64,000 nucleotides of DNA, taken from contig JAKOXG010000009.1 in NCBI GenBank assembly GCA_029781115.1, positions 62,001 through 126,000 on the forward strand, given 5' to 3'. The stretch is from Candidatus Cloacimonadota bacterium. Its GTDB lineage: Bacteria > Cloacimonadota > Cloacimonadia > Cloacimonadales > Cloacimonadaceae. The translations under genes and the position numbers were made by a program. Of the stretch, positions 7,189 through 15,084 are shown piece after piece (within the stretch, counting starts at the first letter, position 1; the number at the start of each line of letters is the position of its first letter). Under the pieces are notes generated by a model that made no database searches, was not told the origin of the DNA, and was given only the letters and a program-made list of their open reading frames with translations.

Positions 7189-9626
7189 TGGGTTTCTCCT
7201 ATGAGCAAGATTGATACCGTGGTTCCCACCCCTTCCTCACTGATCAGTTCAATTTCGCCGTGCATCGAGCTGAGTATCTTCTTCACTTCGGGCAAGCCAA
7301 TGCCGGTTCCACTCTGTTTGGTGGTGAAAAAGGGCTGCCAGATATCGGCAAGATATTTCTCAGGAATTCCGGTGCCACTGTCCTCAATCTCAATCAGGAC
7401 TTTACTGTCGGTTCGAGCGGTCAAGGAAACTCTGAGTAAGCCGCCCTCAGGCATGGATTCGATGGCATTTGTCAGCAGATTGACCATCACTTCTTCAAAG
7501 CGGATCGGCTCGATGAGAGCAGGCAACGAAGCCAAAGACCAGTCTTTGATAACTTTGATATTGGGTGGTATATAGAAACGGCTGATACTGTTTTCCAACC
7601 AAGGGACTATATCGATTACTTTGAGCTGATATTCTCCCATCTCGGAGAAGCGTTGAAAAGCTTGCGTAAAGATCTTGATCCGGTCCACTTCAGTTTTTAT
7701 CATTTCCCGCTTGGCTGTCTGCTCTGCGGGGTCAGGATTATTCTCCAAGATGTTAAGCGCAAGCAGGATGTTGGAGATATGCCTGCGAACGTGATGGGAA
7801 AGCCGCCTGGAAATTTCCGCCCATTGGACCTTCTCTGCACTGCAGTCAGTTACCTGTGCCGGAGCGGACAGCATGATCATAATCCTGCAAGGTAGATGGC
7901 ACAACCTGTGCATCAAAACATGGAGCATACGCTCAGAATCTTGGCCAGAACATACATCTTTGGTAGTTGAGGCTGCCACACTGCGGCAAAATGCCATCAT
8001 TTCTTTATACAGGCCTGGGTGATTGTTGGCTATCCAGTCGAGATCAATTCTCTCATCAACCTGACTATCACCGAGCAGGGAGAGCATCGCCGGATTTATC
8101 TTGATGATGCGACGCTTAGACACGATCATTACGCCCAGTTGAGTTTGACTCAGGAAGATGGCTTCCTTATTTCTCAATTGTGCTATCTTGAGCCCCATGA
8201 GAATCAAGGCAATCAGCATCAAGCCAAACAAAATCGGGAGTAATGATTCGACCCACTGCCAAAGTAAATGATACCAGGGTAACAGCTTGTAATCGTAGTA
8301 GTTAATCCCCGTGTGACAGGCTATCGCTATGCGCTTGGGTTTTTCTTTACCGTTCCGGATAATATCAGCTTTGTATTTTTCATCACTGGAGAAAGGATTA
8401 TCGATCCGGGCCTCCACTTTGAGAGAGCTATTCAGGATGATAAACTCATTATTGCCACCAAGCAGTAGAATCTCTTTTTTGTTATCATTATCTATGTCTT
8501 CGATGCTTTCGATCCGTCTGACGCTCATATCCAGATCATGCTTCACCATCTGGAGGTCTTTATCAAGGATGATCAAACCATTCAGTTTATTGCTCACGAA
8601 GATGTATTGCTCGTTGGATTCATCCAAATTCGTGATCAGAGGCCGGAATTCTCGTGTTATCGGAGTTTCAAATTCGTAGCGTCTCTCTGTGACAAACTTC
8701 CTCCCGGTTGGCTTGAGTATGCTGACCGAATTCTTGTGGTTATCCGTGCCCCAAGTATGGTCGATGCGGATGATTTCATTGTTGCCGTCATTATCGATAT
8801 CAACGGATTCCAGCAGCACCTGCCCATAGCCATCAAAGCATTTCTCCACAAAGATCATTTCGCCTTTTGTGTTGCAGGCAAAGATAGCGGGACTGTGGTC
8901 GCTGGTGCCATTGATGATATTTTGATTGTTCTTGAATGCCACCGTTGACGCAATCAAGTCCTTCTTGCCGTCCAGATCAAAATCTTCGTAGATCAAGCTG
9001 GAGATATTGGCTGCCGTATCGAGCTTCCACTTCAATCTTCCAGACATCAGGTCATAAACATAGATGCCTCTCGGGTTTGATCTATAGCCATCCGCTGCCA
9101 GGCAGACCAGTTCGGCTTCATCATCGCCGTCAATATCTTTTATCATCACCGGGGTAATATTCCCGGCCCATTGGTAGTTGGGCCCAAGGTCAAGTGAGTC
9201 TGTTCGGTCTATAGCCTGAAAATAGTATGTTGCCCGTTTAATCTTCTTTTCCCAGAGATACTTGGCAGCTTGCAGATATACCCTGTTGCCATCATTGAAG
9301 CTGTAGAAAAGCCAATTGGAATCATCGTATTCGTTGTAAAGCACCTTAAACGTCATAAGTGGGTGAGCCAAGGTTATCTGGCTGAAAATATCGGTGTTTT
9401 GATTCTTGATCAGGAAGGGCTGGTAATTGTTCTTATATTCGGCTACCACCAACAACTTGGCAACTTCATCCTCGCTTACATCCACAAAACGCCACTGCCG
9501 CATATACGTGTCAGGATTGATTGATTTATCCAAGACAAACTGATGCGAAGGGGACGCCGGATAAAAGCGGCATCCCTGCGTAAAAAACAGTAACACAACA
9601 AAAGTCAATAATATCCGTACTCTCAT
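7185..9626 (-). CDS. histidine kinase with extracytoplasmic FG-GAP/VCBS-type sensor
   Basis: An 813-residue protein. The N-terminus ends in FFTQGC, a possible lipobox (Cys19), or acts as a signal anchor. Residues about 30-440 contain repeats with Asp-rich calcium-type loops (DIDGDDEAE, DFDLDGKKD, DIDNDGNNE, DIDNDNKKE), as in FG-GAP/VCBS beta-propellers. A transmembrane helix lies at about 455-480 (LLPILFGLMLIALILMG). A short PAS-like segment (GVMIVSKRRIIKINP), a HisKA region with HHVRRHISN, and an HATPase_c domain (N-box NLLTNAIES, G1 DSGTGIP, G2 TGIGLPEV) follow. The Ca-binding-like propeller outside the cell is an unusual kinase input domain. It overlaps the response regulator gene by four bases. 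The ligand is unknown. Confidence 0.88.
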   Translation of the reverse strand: MRVRILLTFVVLLFFTQGCRFYPASPSHQFVLDKSINPDTYMRQWRFVDVSEDEVAKLLVVAEYKNNYQPFLIKNQNTDIFSQITLAHPLMTFKVLYNEYDDSNWLFYSFNDGNRVYLQAAKYLWEKKIKRATYYFQAIDRTDSLDLGPNYQWAGNITPVMIKDIDGDDEAELVCLAADGYRSNPRGIYVYDLMSGRLKWKLDTAANISSLIYEDFDLDGKKDLIASTVAFKNNQNIINGTSDHSPAIFACNTKGEMIFVEKCFDGYGQVLLESVDIDNDGNNEIIRIDHTWGTDNHKNSVSILKPTGRKFVTERRYEFETPITREFRPLITNLDESNEQYIFVSNKLNGLIILDKDLQMVKHDLDMSVRRIESIEDIDNDNKKEILLLGGNNEFIILNSSLKVEARIDNPFSSDEKYKADIIRNGKEKPKRIAIACHTGINYYDYKLLPWYHLLWQWVESLLPILFGLMLIALILMGLKIAQLRNKEAIFLSQTQLGVMIVSKRRIIKINPAMLSLLGDSQVDERIDLDWIANNHPGLYKEMMAFCRSVAASTTKDVCSGQDSERMLHVLMHRLCHLPCRIMIMLSAPAQVTDCSAEKVQWAEISRRLSHHVRRHISNILLALNILENNPDPAEQTAKREMIKTEVDRIKIFTQAFQRFSEMGEYQLKVIDIVPWLENSISRFYIPPNIKVIKDWSLASLPALIEPIRFEEVMVNLLTNAIESMPEGGLLRVSLTARTDSKVLIEIEDSGTGIPEKYLADIWQPFFTTKQSGTGIGLPEVKKILSSMHGEIELISEEGVGTTVSILLIGETQ

Positions 9627-9702
9627 TATTATCCTCTTGAGCTTATCAAGTTAACACATATTAGTCCACACCCCGTCATTGACGGAACTTTTTTCACCGG
9701 CA

Positions 9703-9731
9703 CCATTAATCTGAATACTATAATTTGTCAA
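9703..9731 (-). promoter_or_regulatory. candidate sigma-70 promoter of the kinase-regulator operon
   Basis: The minus strand has TTGACA, 17 bases, then TAATGG. The -35 is perfect and the -10 is weak. It lies about 75 bases before the kinase start codon. Confidence 0.45.
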
Positions 9732-9810
9732 CCAAATTTTCTGAATTTGCCCAGCAATACTTTTGGGGAGCTCATCTGCCGATTTTAGTCGTATCGCAAA
9801 AGGTAGCCGG

Positions 9811-9849
9811 CGCTCGCTGAGCACCGAAGGTACCGGCGTAAGCCGCACC
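9811..9849. repeat. 39-bp dispersed repeat (inverse of 5787-5825)
   Basis: The reverse complement of this tract equals 5787-5825 with one mismatch. Together with the neighbouring repeat at 9849-9917 it fills the gene-free stretch between the kinase gene and the lipoprotein genes. Confidence 0.6.
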
Positions 9850-9917
9850 GCCGCCAGCAGGCGCAGACTGCTTCCCCAACACAGCCCCATAAACACACCC
9901 AGCTACACCAAGAGCAT
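9849..9917. repeat. 69-bp dispersed repeat, inverted copy at 12653-12721
   Basis: The reverse complement reads ATGCTCTTGGTGTAGCTGGG and onward, matching 12653-12721 with few mismatches. The two copies flank the tandem lipoprotein pair in opposite orientation. The rest of 9918-10134 shows further GC-rich palindromes (GGCGCT/AGCGCC at about 10079-10096) but no gene. Confidence 0.65.
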
Positions 9918-10134
9918 CCGCATCTCCAACATGGGCGCAGCAGCTCTCCCTCACTCCCTCTCTCGCTCTCTCCCTCTTGCCGACCGTCTCGGCCGCATCT
10001 CCGAAATGAGCGTCAGCTACTGATGACTGCGGCGAAGCCCGCTTCACCTTTCAAAACATCAAGCTGCGCTTGATTGCGGCGCTATGGCAAGCGCCGGCTA
10101 CATTTGACAGTCGCTACAGCGAGCGCCCGTACAT

Positions 10135-10174
10135 AAAAAACCCGCCCAAGCGGCATGACAACCACTTGAGCAGG
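10135..10174 (-). terminator. terminator of lipoprotein paralogue 1
   Basis: A 13-bp stem (CCTGCTCAAGTGG with CCGCTTGGGCGGG on the minus strand) with an 8-base loop is followed by TTTTTT. A near-identical copy at 11492-11532 ends the neighbouring paralogue. Confidence 0.8.
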
Positions 10175-10308
10175 TTAATAATCTTGATCTCTTTGATAAG
10201 CGTTGCCGGCTGCTTCGGACTACCCAAAGTTCAGGTCTGAAGAGTCATGAACAAATCAATCATCTTATAGCCCTGCAGAGCCGTAATAAAAGTGCTTTCT
10301 CAACAGTC

Positions 10309-11100
10309 CTATTTGTGTCTCATTTTTAGCATTCTATCGAAGATCCGTTCATTATTTCGAGAGTACCAGTCATCGTCGCTTGAGATACAATCCTCAGCAT
10401 AGGCCACTATGATGCAATTACCATACTTCTTCAGATTATACTCTGCTATACACAACTCATAGTCTTCACCATCCGCGAGAAAAGTGTTCGCAGGAATTGT
10501 ATGTTTCCTTGCTGATGCATTGACGATCTCATAATAAAAATCTTGATCATCGTCATACCAAACATCTGTCTCAACGGCTTGAACGCGGTTGTTTTTGTCT
10601 GGAGTCAGTGTCCAGTTCAATGTTACTGGTTCCGTCCAATCAATAGGCTCGGGCAGATCCTGTAAGCTTGGGATTGAAGGCAATTTGATGGATGTGTTGA
10701 CCATTTCTACGTTATTATGAGTGAATTTGATGGCCAAAGATTCGCTATTTGGCAGCACAACGCCCTCTAAATTGTTTACAATTATGTATACATTCCCAAA
10801 TAAATCGTATACCTCAACCGGGACAGTCTGATCATTGATCACCAAACTAAAAGTATCATCCAGTGATATATCTGGCCCCGCATCAACTGCTACCCATACC
10901 AACAGATTGTCTCCCTCTTTCTCATACCCTAATACCATAGCCCGTTCAAAGCTCTGAACATATCTCTCGAATTGAATCCAGTTCTTGAAATCAGGAATGC
11001 CATCGTCGGGCTCAGTCGGCTTCTTTTTGCCACAACTCACTGCTGTTAACAAAAGCATAACAGCGACAACAAAGATTAAAGTTTGTCTCAGCTTACTCAT
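10309..11100 (-). CDS. lipoprotein of unknown function, tandem paralogue 1
   Basis: A 263-residue protein when started at MSKLRQTLIF, chosen because GGAGG lies seven bases upstream and a signal peptide with lipobox LLTAVSC follows directly. An in-frame ATG at 11187 would add 29 residues but lacks a signal-like start. After KKKPTEP the mature part is beta-rich, with the segments DDTFSLVINDQTVPVEV and IDWTEPVTLNWTLTPDKNN shared with the next gene. It ends in RNNERIFDRMLKMRHK. No family is recognised. Its first 30 codons are nearly the same as those of the CHB_HEX lipoprotein gene (2858-5071), although the mature parts are unrelated. It has its own sigma-70 promoter and terminator. Confidence 0.8.
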   Translation of the reverse strand: MSKLRQTLIFVVAVMLLLTAVSCGKKKPTEPDDGIPDFKNWIQFERYVQSFERAMVLGYEKEGDNLLVWVAVDAGPDISLDDTFSLVINDQTVPVEVYDLFGNVYIIVNNLEGVVLPNSESLAIKFTHNNVEMVNTSIKLPSIPSLQDLPEPIDWTEPVTLNWTLTPDKNNRVQAVETDVWYDDDQDFYYEIVNASARKHTIPANTFLADGEDYELCIAEYNLKKYGNCIIVAYAEDCISSDDDWYSRNNERIFDRMLKMRHK

Positions 11101-11237
11101 TTTGTACCTCCAGTACTTTTTTGATTGTTGAGTCTCTAATGTTGGAGTAAATTCCAACTTGTTATTAAAAGGGCTCTCTGAGGACATTTTGATATTCCTC
11201 GTTATTCACATCTATGCTTGGTCGACTTACCGACGGC

Positions 11238-11266
11238 ATTATTTTAACTATGATGATACTTGTCAA
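11238..11266 (-). promoter_or_regulatory. sigma-70 promoter of lipoprotein paralogue 1
   Basis: TTGACA, 17 bases, AATAAT on the minus strand. The 130-nt leader that follows is largely conserved in the next paralogue and includes a small TTGGA/TCCAA hairpin before the start codon. Confidence 0.7.
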
Positions 11267-11379
11267 GCTTTTTTATTTCCACTACCTTATGCGATGGAAT
11301 TGCCCCCTGCGGAGGGCGTAAGCTTTTTACTGGGATCCGCATGGCTCTGTTTTTTGGGTTTTCCACGGATGGGAGTCAT

Positions 11380-11491
11380 GTATGGTCGCTTGCCACAGCG
11401 ACCTTTTAACGGCACTCGAACGAGTGCCGATGAAAACATCCGTTGCTCCAGAGAGCAACGGTTAATTGGTCGCTACGGCGAGCGACCATAC
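11380..11491 (+). repeat. four-hairpin palindromic element, copy 2 (112 bp)
   Basis: The ends are GTATGGTCGCT and AGCGACCATAC. Inside are four hairpins in order: GGTCGCT/AGCGACC, GGCACTC/GAGTGCC, CCGTTGCTC/GAGCAACGG and GGTCGCT/AGCGACC. It lies upstream of the paralogue 1 promoter, directly against the terminator of paralogue 2. There is no coding capacity. Confidence 0.75.
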
Positions 11492-11532
11492 AAAAAAACC
11501 CGCCCAAGTGGCATGACAACCACTTGAGCAGG
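11492..11532 (-). terminator. terminator of lipoprotein paralogue 2
   Basis: A perfectly paired-looking 13-bp stem (CCTGCTCAAGTGG with CCACTTGGGCGGG) is followed by seven T on the minus strand. It is a duplicate of 10135-10174. Confidence 0.8.
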
Positions 11533-11621
11533 TTGATAATCTTGAGCTCTTTGATAAGTGTTACCGGCTGCTTCGGATTTCCCAAAGTTCAGGCCTGAAG
11601 AGGCGCAACCAGACTACTTTC

Positions 11622-12430
11622 TCAATCCTCTTGCTGGTGTCTCATTTCCCGCATTTTGTCGAATATCCGTTTATTATTTAGGGAGTATACCTCGTCTTCA
11701 TTTGAGACATAATCATTACAAGTGGCTATTACGAGACCATCACCATGTTTTTTTAGATTTATCTCCCATACACCCACGCCAAAATAGTCTGTATCATCGA
11801 GGGAAAAAGTATTTGCCGGAATTGCATATCGCCTTGCTGAAACATCAATCATCACTTCATGGCTATCCAAATGATAATCATTGAGCTCATTCTCACCATG
11901 GGCCAAAATAGCTTGAGCGTGGTTGTTTTTATTGGGTGCCAGTGACCATTTCACTGTGACAGGTTTTGTCCAATCAATAGTCTCGGGCAGATTCTGCATG
12001 CTTGGGTAAGAAGGCAGTTTGACTGATGTGTTGATTATATCTTCGTTATTACGTGTGAATCTGATAGCCAAAGATGTGCTATTTGGTAGCACAATCTCGT
12101 CATAATCGTTTATGACTATGAATGACTCTGCACCTATATTGCCTACCTCAACTGGGACATTCTGATTATTGACCATCAAAGTAAAAGTATCGTCTGGGGA
12201 CAAATCTGACTTACTGTCAAAATCAAACCAGACCTCCATGTCCTTTCCTGCTATCTCATACCCTAGGAAAAAAACCATCCAAAGCTATCACAATACGACT
12301 CAAATTGATCAAAATCTTGGAAATTGGGGAAGTCAACCTCAGGTTCGGTGGACTTTTTGCCGCAACTCGCTGCTGTCAGCAAAAGCATAATAGCGACCAT
12401 AAAGATCAGAGCTAATCTCAGCTTACTCAT
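11622..12430 (-). pseudogene. lipoprotein tandem paralogue 2, frameshifted at T7
   Basis: The gene starts at MSKLRLALIF with lipobox LLTAASC behind GGGAGG. The frame stops after about 58 residues at a run of seven T (12267-12273 on the coding strand), and the rest of the protein continues in another frame. Joined, the two parts align over their full length with paralogue 1, including DDTFTLMVNNQNVPVEV, IDWTKPVTVKWSLAPNKNN and the tail NNKRIFDKMREMRHQ. One extra T would restore the frame. It could be a recent null mutation, a slippage-based on/off switch, or a sequencing error in the homopolymer. The downstream part begins with an in-frame ATG but has no signal peptide. Confidence 0.8.
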
Positions 12431-12569
12431 TTTGTACCTCCCAGTACTTATTTGTAACTGTTGAGCCTCAAATGTTGGAGTAAATTCCAACTTGTTGTTA
12501 ACATGGCTTTTGAGGACATTTTAATATTCCTCGTTATTCACATCTATGCTTGGTTAAGCGAATTGCTGC

Positions 12570-12598
12570 ATTATCTTAACCCTGATGATACTTGTCAA
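12570..12598 (-). promoter_or_regulatory. sigma-70 promoter of lipoprotein paralogue 2
   Basis: TTGACA, 17 bases, GATAAT on the minus strand, in the same position relative to the gene as the promoter at 11238-11266. Most of the spacer is identical between the two. Confidence 0.7.
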
Positions 12599-12652
12599 GC
12601 TTTTTTATTTCACCTTATCTGCTGCGACGGGATTAACCCCTGCGGAGGGCGT

Positions 12653-12721
12653 ATGCTCTTGGTGTAGCTGGGTGTGGTTATGGGGCTGGGTTTGGGAAGC
12701 AGGCTGGCGCCTGCTGGCGGC
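12653..12721. repeat. 69-bp dispersed repeat (inverse of 9849-9917)
   Basis: It matches the reverse complement of 9849-9917 over its whole length with few mismatches, and lies upstream of the paralogue 2 promoter. Confidence 0.65.
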
Positions 12722-12790
12722 GCTATGGCAAGCGCCGGCTACATTTGGTCGCTATGGCAAGCGACCATACATGACTCCCATCCGTGGAAA
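12719..12790. repeat. two palindromes plus inverted copy of 11359-11403
   Basis: Hairpins GGCGCT/AGCGCC (12719-12736) and GGTCGCT/AGCGACC (12747-12766) lie in series. From 12747 to 12790 the reverse complement matches 11359-11403, covering the first hairpin of the 112-bp element and its upstream flank CCACGGATGGGAGTCATG. It looks like a truncated element. Confidence 0.65.
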
Positions 12791-12811
12791 AATCAGAAGC
12801 CCTAAAGCCAT

Positions 12812-13050
12812 ACGGATCTCGGCAAAAAAAGCAGGCCTTTTTGAAATAATTGCCCTATTTACACAATAGTGTAACCTAAAACCGCCTCTTTCGCCCCCTC
12901 TCAAATGCCGATTTCATGCGGCCTGCCAACCCCGCCCCTGCTGCTCTCCTGCTCCTCGAGTAAGTAACGAGTAGGGAAGCAGGCAGTTAGGAGGCAGAGG
13001 GTAGTGGAAGAAAAAACATCCCTGGGGAGGAGGCGAACCGATGCGAAAAG
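12812..13050 (+). repeat. ~240-bp dispersed repeat, copy 1
   Basis: Matching blocks in the same order occur at 52208-52445: AAAGCAGG, TTTTGAAATAATTGCCC, CCCCCTCTCAAATGCC, CAACCCCGCCCCTGCTGCTC, TCCTCGAGTAAGTAA and GTGAAAAGTCAA-like ends. No frame is conserved. Both copies lie between genes. The rest of the 900-base gap up to 13332 shows only the exporter promoter and its leader. Confidence 0.7.
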
Positions 13051-13218
13051 TCAAAATTATCGAAATATCGGGTTTGGGTCAAATAAAATAATGCCCAGTA
13101 AAACAGTAGGAGCTTCCAGAACAAAATGCAGATGTGTTTTACCCACATTTTTGGCGCAGATATTGCATGCAAAAGCCGGATGTCTTGATATGATATTCAC
13201 CATTTGCCAATTATTGTA

Positions 13219-13247
13219 TTGACAAATAGGCTCTTGCCATTTAAATA
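13219..13247 (+). promoter_or_regulatory. sigma-70 promoter of ABC exporter operon
   Basis: TTGACA, 17 bases, TAAATA. The leader downstream holds an inverted repeat CAACTCA/TGAGTTG (about 13276-13308) shortly before the GGAG ribosome binding site. Confidence 0.6.
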
Positions 13248-13332
13248 GCACACCAAACGCCAAATTGTGGTATCAACTCAGCTCATGATTCGCTTGAGTG
13301 AGTTGTGTTGATAAAATAAGAACGGAGTTTCA

Positions 13333-15084
13333 ATGCGAACTTTTGACTCGATTCTTCCCTATTTGCGGAAGAGTTACGGCAGGATCATTGGGGGCATCAT
13401 CATGTTGATCTTGGTGGACCTGATCCAATTGATCATGCCCAAAGTGATGCAATATGCCATCGACAGTTTACAGATGCGCACCATCGATCAGAAAGGCCTC
13501 TTTTGGATTGCTTTGTTGATCGTTGCGGGTGCTTTGGCGATCATGGCCTTGCGCTATTTTTGGCGTATCTTGATCATCGGTAATTCCTTCAGGATAGAGC
13601 GTCAATTGCGCCAGGATTTCTATGATCACCTCATGGGTTTGAGCCAGAACTTTTTCAACAAGAGTCAGACTGGTAACCTGATGGCCTATGCTACCAACGA
13701 TCTCAACGCAGTGAGGATGCTGTTTGGCATGGGTTTGATTGCAGCGATGGACATCGTGCTGATGACGGCTGCGTCTTTCAGTTTTATGGGAACCATCAAT
13801 TGGAAGCTCACAGCTTTGGCTGTGATTCCCATGCCGTTGCTTCCGCTTGCGATGGGCACTTTTGGCAAGAAGATGCACACCACTTTCCGTAAGGTGCAGG
13901 CGAGTTTTGCCTCCATGAGCGGCAGCATTCAGGAGAGTGTTTCCGGCATCCGCGTGGTGAAGGCTTTTGCTCAGGAGGAATCCGAGCTGGCCAAGATAGA
14001 CGATGTTTCCCTGAACTTTGTAAAGCAAAACATCTCGTTAGCCAAGATCGCCGGCATCTTCCATCCCTTCATGAACTTTGTGATCAGTATTTCGGTGATC
14101 GCCACACTCTATTTTGGTGGCAGAGCCGCCATCCGCGGCGAGATCACCATTGGCGAGTTTATCGCCTTTTTCCAATACCTGAATATGCTGGTTTGGCCGA
14201 TGATTGCCATCGGCTGGATCGTGGATATGTATCAGAGGGGTACGGCTTCGTTGCAGAGATTGAATGAAATCTTTGTGCTCAAACCCGAGATCACCGATGT
14301 TGATGCAGACCCCAGCATCACGGAACTCCAGGGATCGATAGAGTTTAGAAACCTCAGCTTCCGCTATGGCGAAAAATTGCCCTGGGTGCTCAAGGACATC
14401 AGTGCCGGCGTGGATTGCGGCGAGACCCTGGCAATCGTGGGGCCTACAGGTTGCGGAAAAACTACGCTGATAGAGCTGATTTCACGCATCTACGAACCGC
14501 CTGAGGGCAGCATCCTGATCGATGGAATACCGGTGCACAAAATACCGCTGAAGACGCTGCGGCAGGACATTGTGTTAGTGCCTCAGGATATCTTCCTCTT
14601 TTCAGAATCTTTGGCAGATAACATCCGTCTGGCAGATGCCAACGCTCCCATGGAGAAAGTTTATGAAGCGGCACGCATCGCTCAGGTATACGATGAAATC
14701 ATGGATTTTGAGCACAAATTTGACACGGTGGTCGGCGAGCGCGGCATCACGCTTTCCGGAGGTCAAAAGCAGCGTGTAGCCATCGCCCGGGCATTACTCA
14801 CAGACCCTAAAGTGTTGATCTTGGACGATGCGTTGAGTGCCGTGGATACCAAGACGGAACGCTTCATCCTGGAAAGTCTGATCGAAGCACGCCGAGGCAA
14901 AACCACGATTATCATTGCCCACCGCATCTCTTCCATCCAGCATGCGGACAAGATTATAGTCCTGGGTCAGGGCGACCTGCTGGAAAAAGGCAATCACGCC
15001 AGCCTGATGGCGCAGAAAGGTCTCTATTATGACCTCTACGAAAAACAGCGCATCCGCGCCAGACTGGAAGGAGAGGAGGAATAA
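13333..15084 (+). CDS. ABC exporter subunit with degenerate ATP site
   Basis: A 583-residue type IV ABC exporter half: six predicted membrane helices (about 1-310), then a nucleotide-binding domain. Walker A is GPTGCGKTT at 370-378, the signature LSGGQ is at 474-478, and Walker B is LILDD, where the usual catalytic Glu is Asp499. In heterodimeric exporters such as TM287/288 or BmrCD this Asp marks the subunit whose own site hydrolyses ATP poorly. The partner gene follows with a one-base stop/start overlap (TAATG), so the products are expected to form a heterodimer. The substrate (drug, lipid or peptide) cannot be read from the sequence. Confidence 0.92.
   Translation: MRTFDSILPYLRKSYGRIIGGIIMLILVDLIQLIMPKVMQYAIDSLQMRTIDQKGLFWIALLIVAGALAIMALRYFWRILIIGNSFRIERQLRQDFYDHLMGLSQNFFNKSQTGNLMAYATNDLNAVRMLFGMGLIAAMDIVLMTAASFSFMGTINWKLTALAVIPMPLLPLAMGTFGKKMHTTFRKVQASFASMSGSIQESVSGIRVVKAFAQEESELAKIDDVSLNFVKQNISLAKIAGIFHPFMNFVISISVIATLYFGGRAAIRGEITIGEFIAFFQYLNMLVWPMIAIGWIVDMYQRGTASLQRLNEIFVLKPEITDVDADPSITELQGSIEFRNLSFRYGEKLPWVLKDISAGVDCGETLAIVGPTGCGKTTLIELISRIYEPPEGSILIDGIPVHKIPLKTLRQDIVLVPQDIFLFSESLADNIRLADANAPMEKVYEAARIAQVYDEIMDFEHKFDTVVGERGITLSGGQKQRVAIARALLTDPKVLILDDALSAVDTKTERFILESLIEARRGKTTIIIAHRISSIQHADKIIVLGQGDLLEKGNHASLMAQKGLYYDLYEKQRIRARLEGEEE

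Noticed and set aside
11101-11187. N-terminal extension of lipoprotein paralogue 1 from the ATG at 11187
   Set aside because: The ribosome binding site, signal peptide and lipobox all point to the internal ATG at 11100; the paralogue lacks the same in-frame extension.
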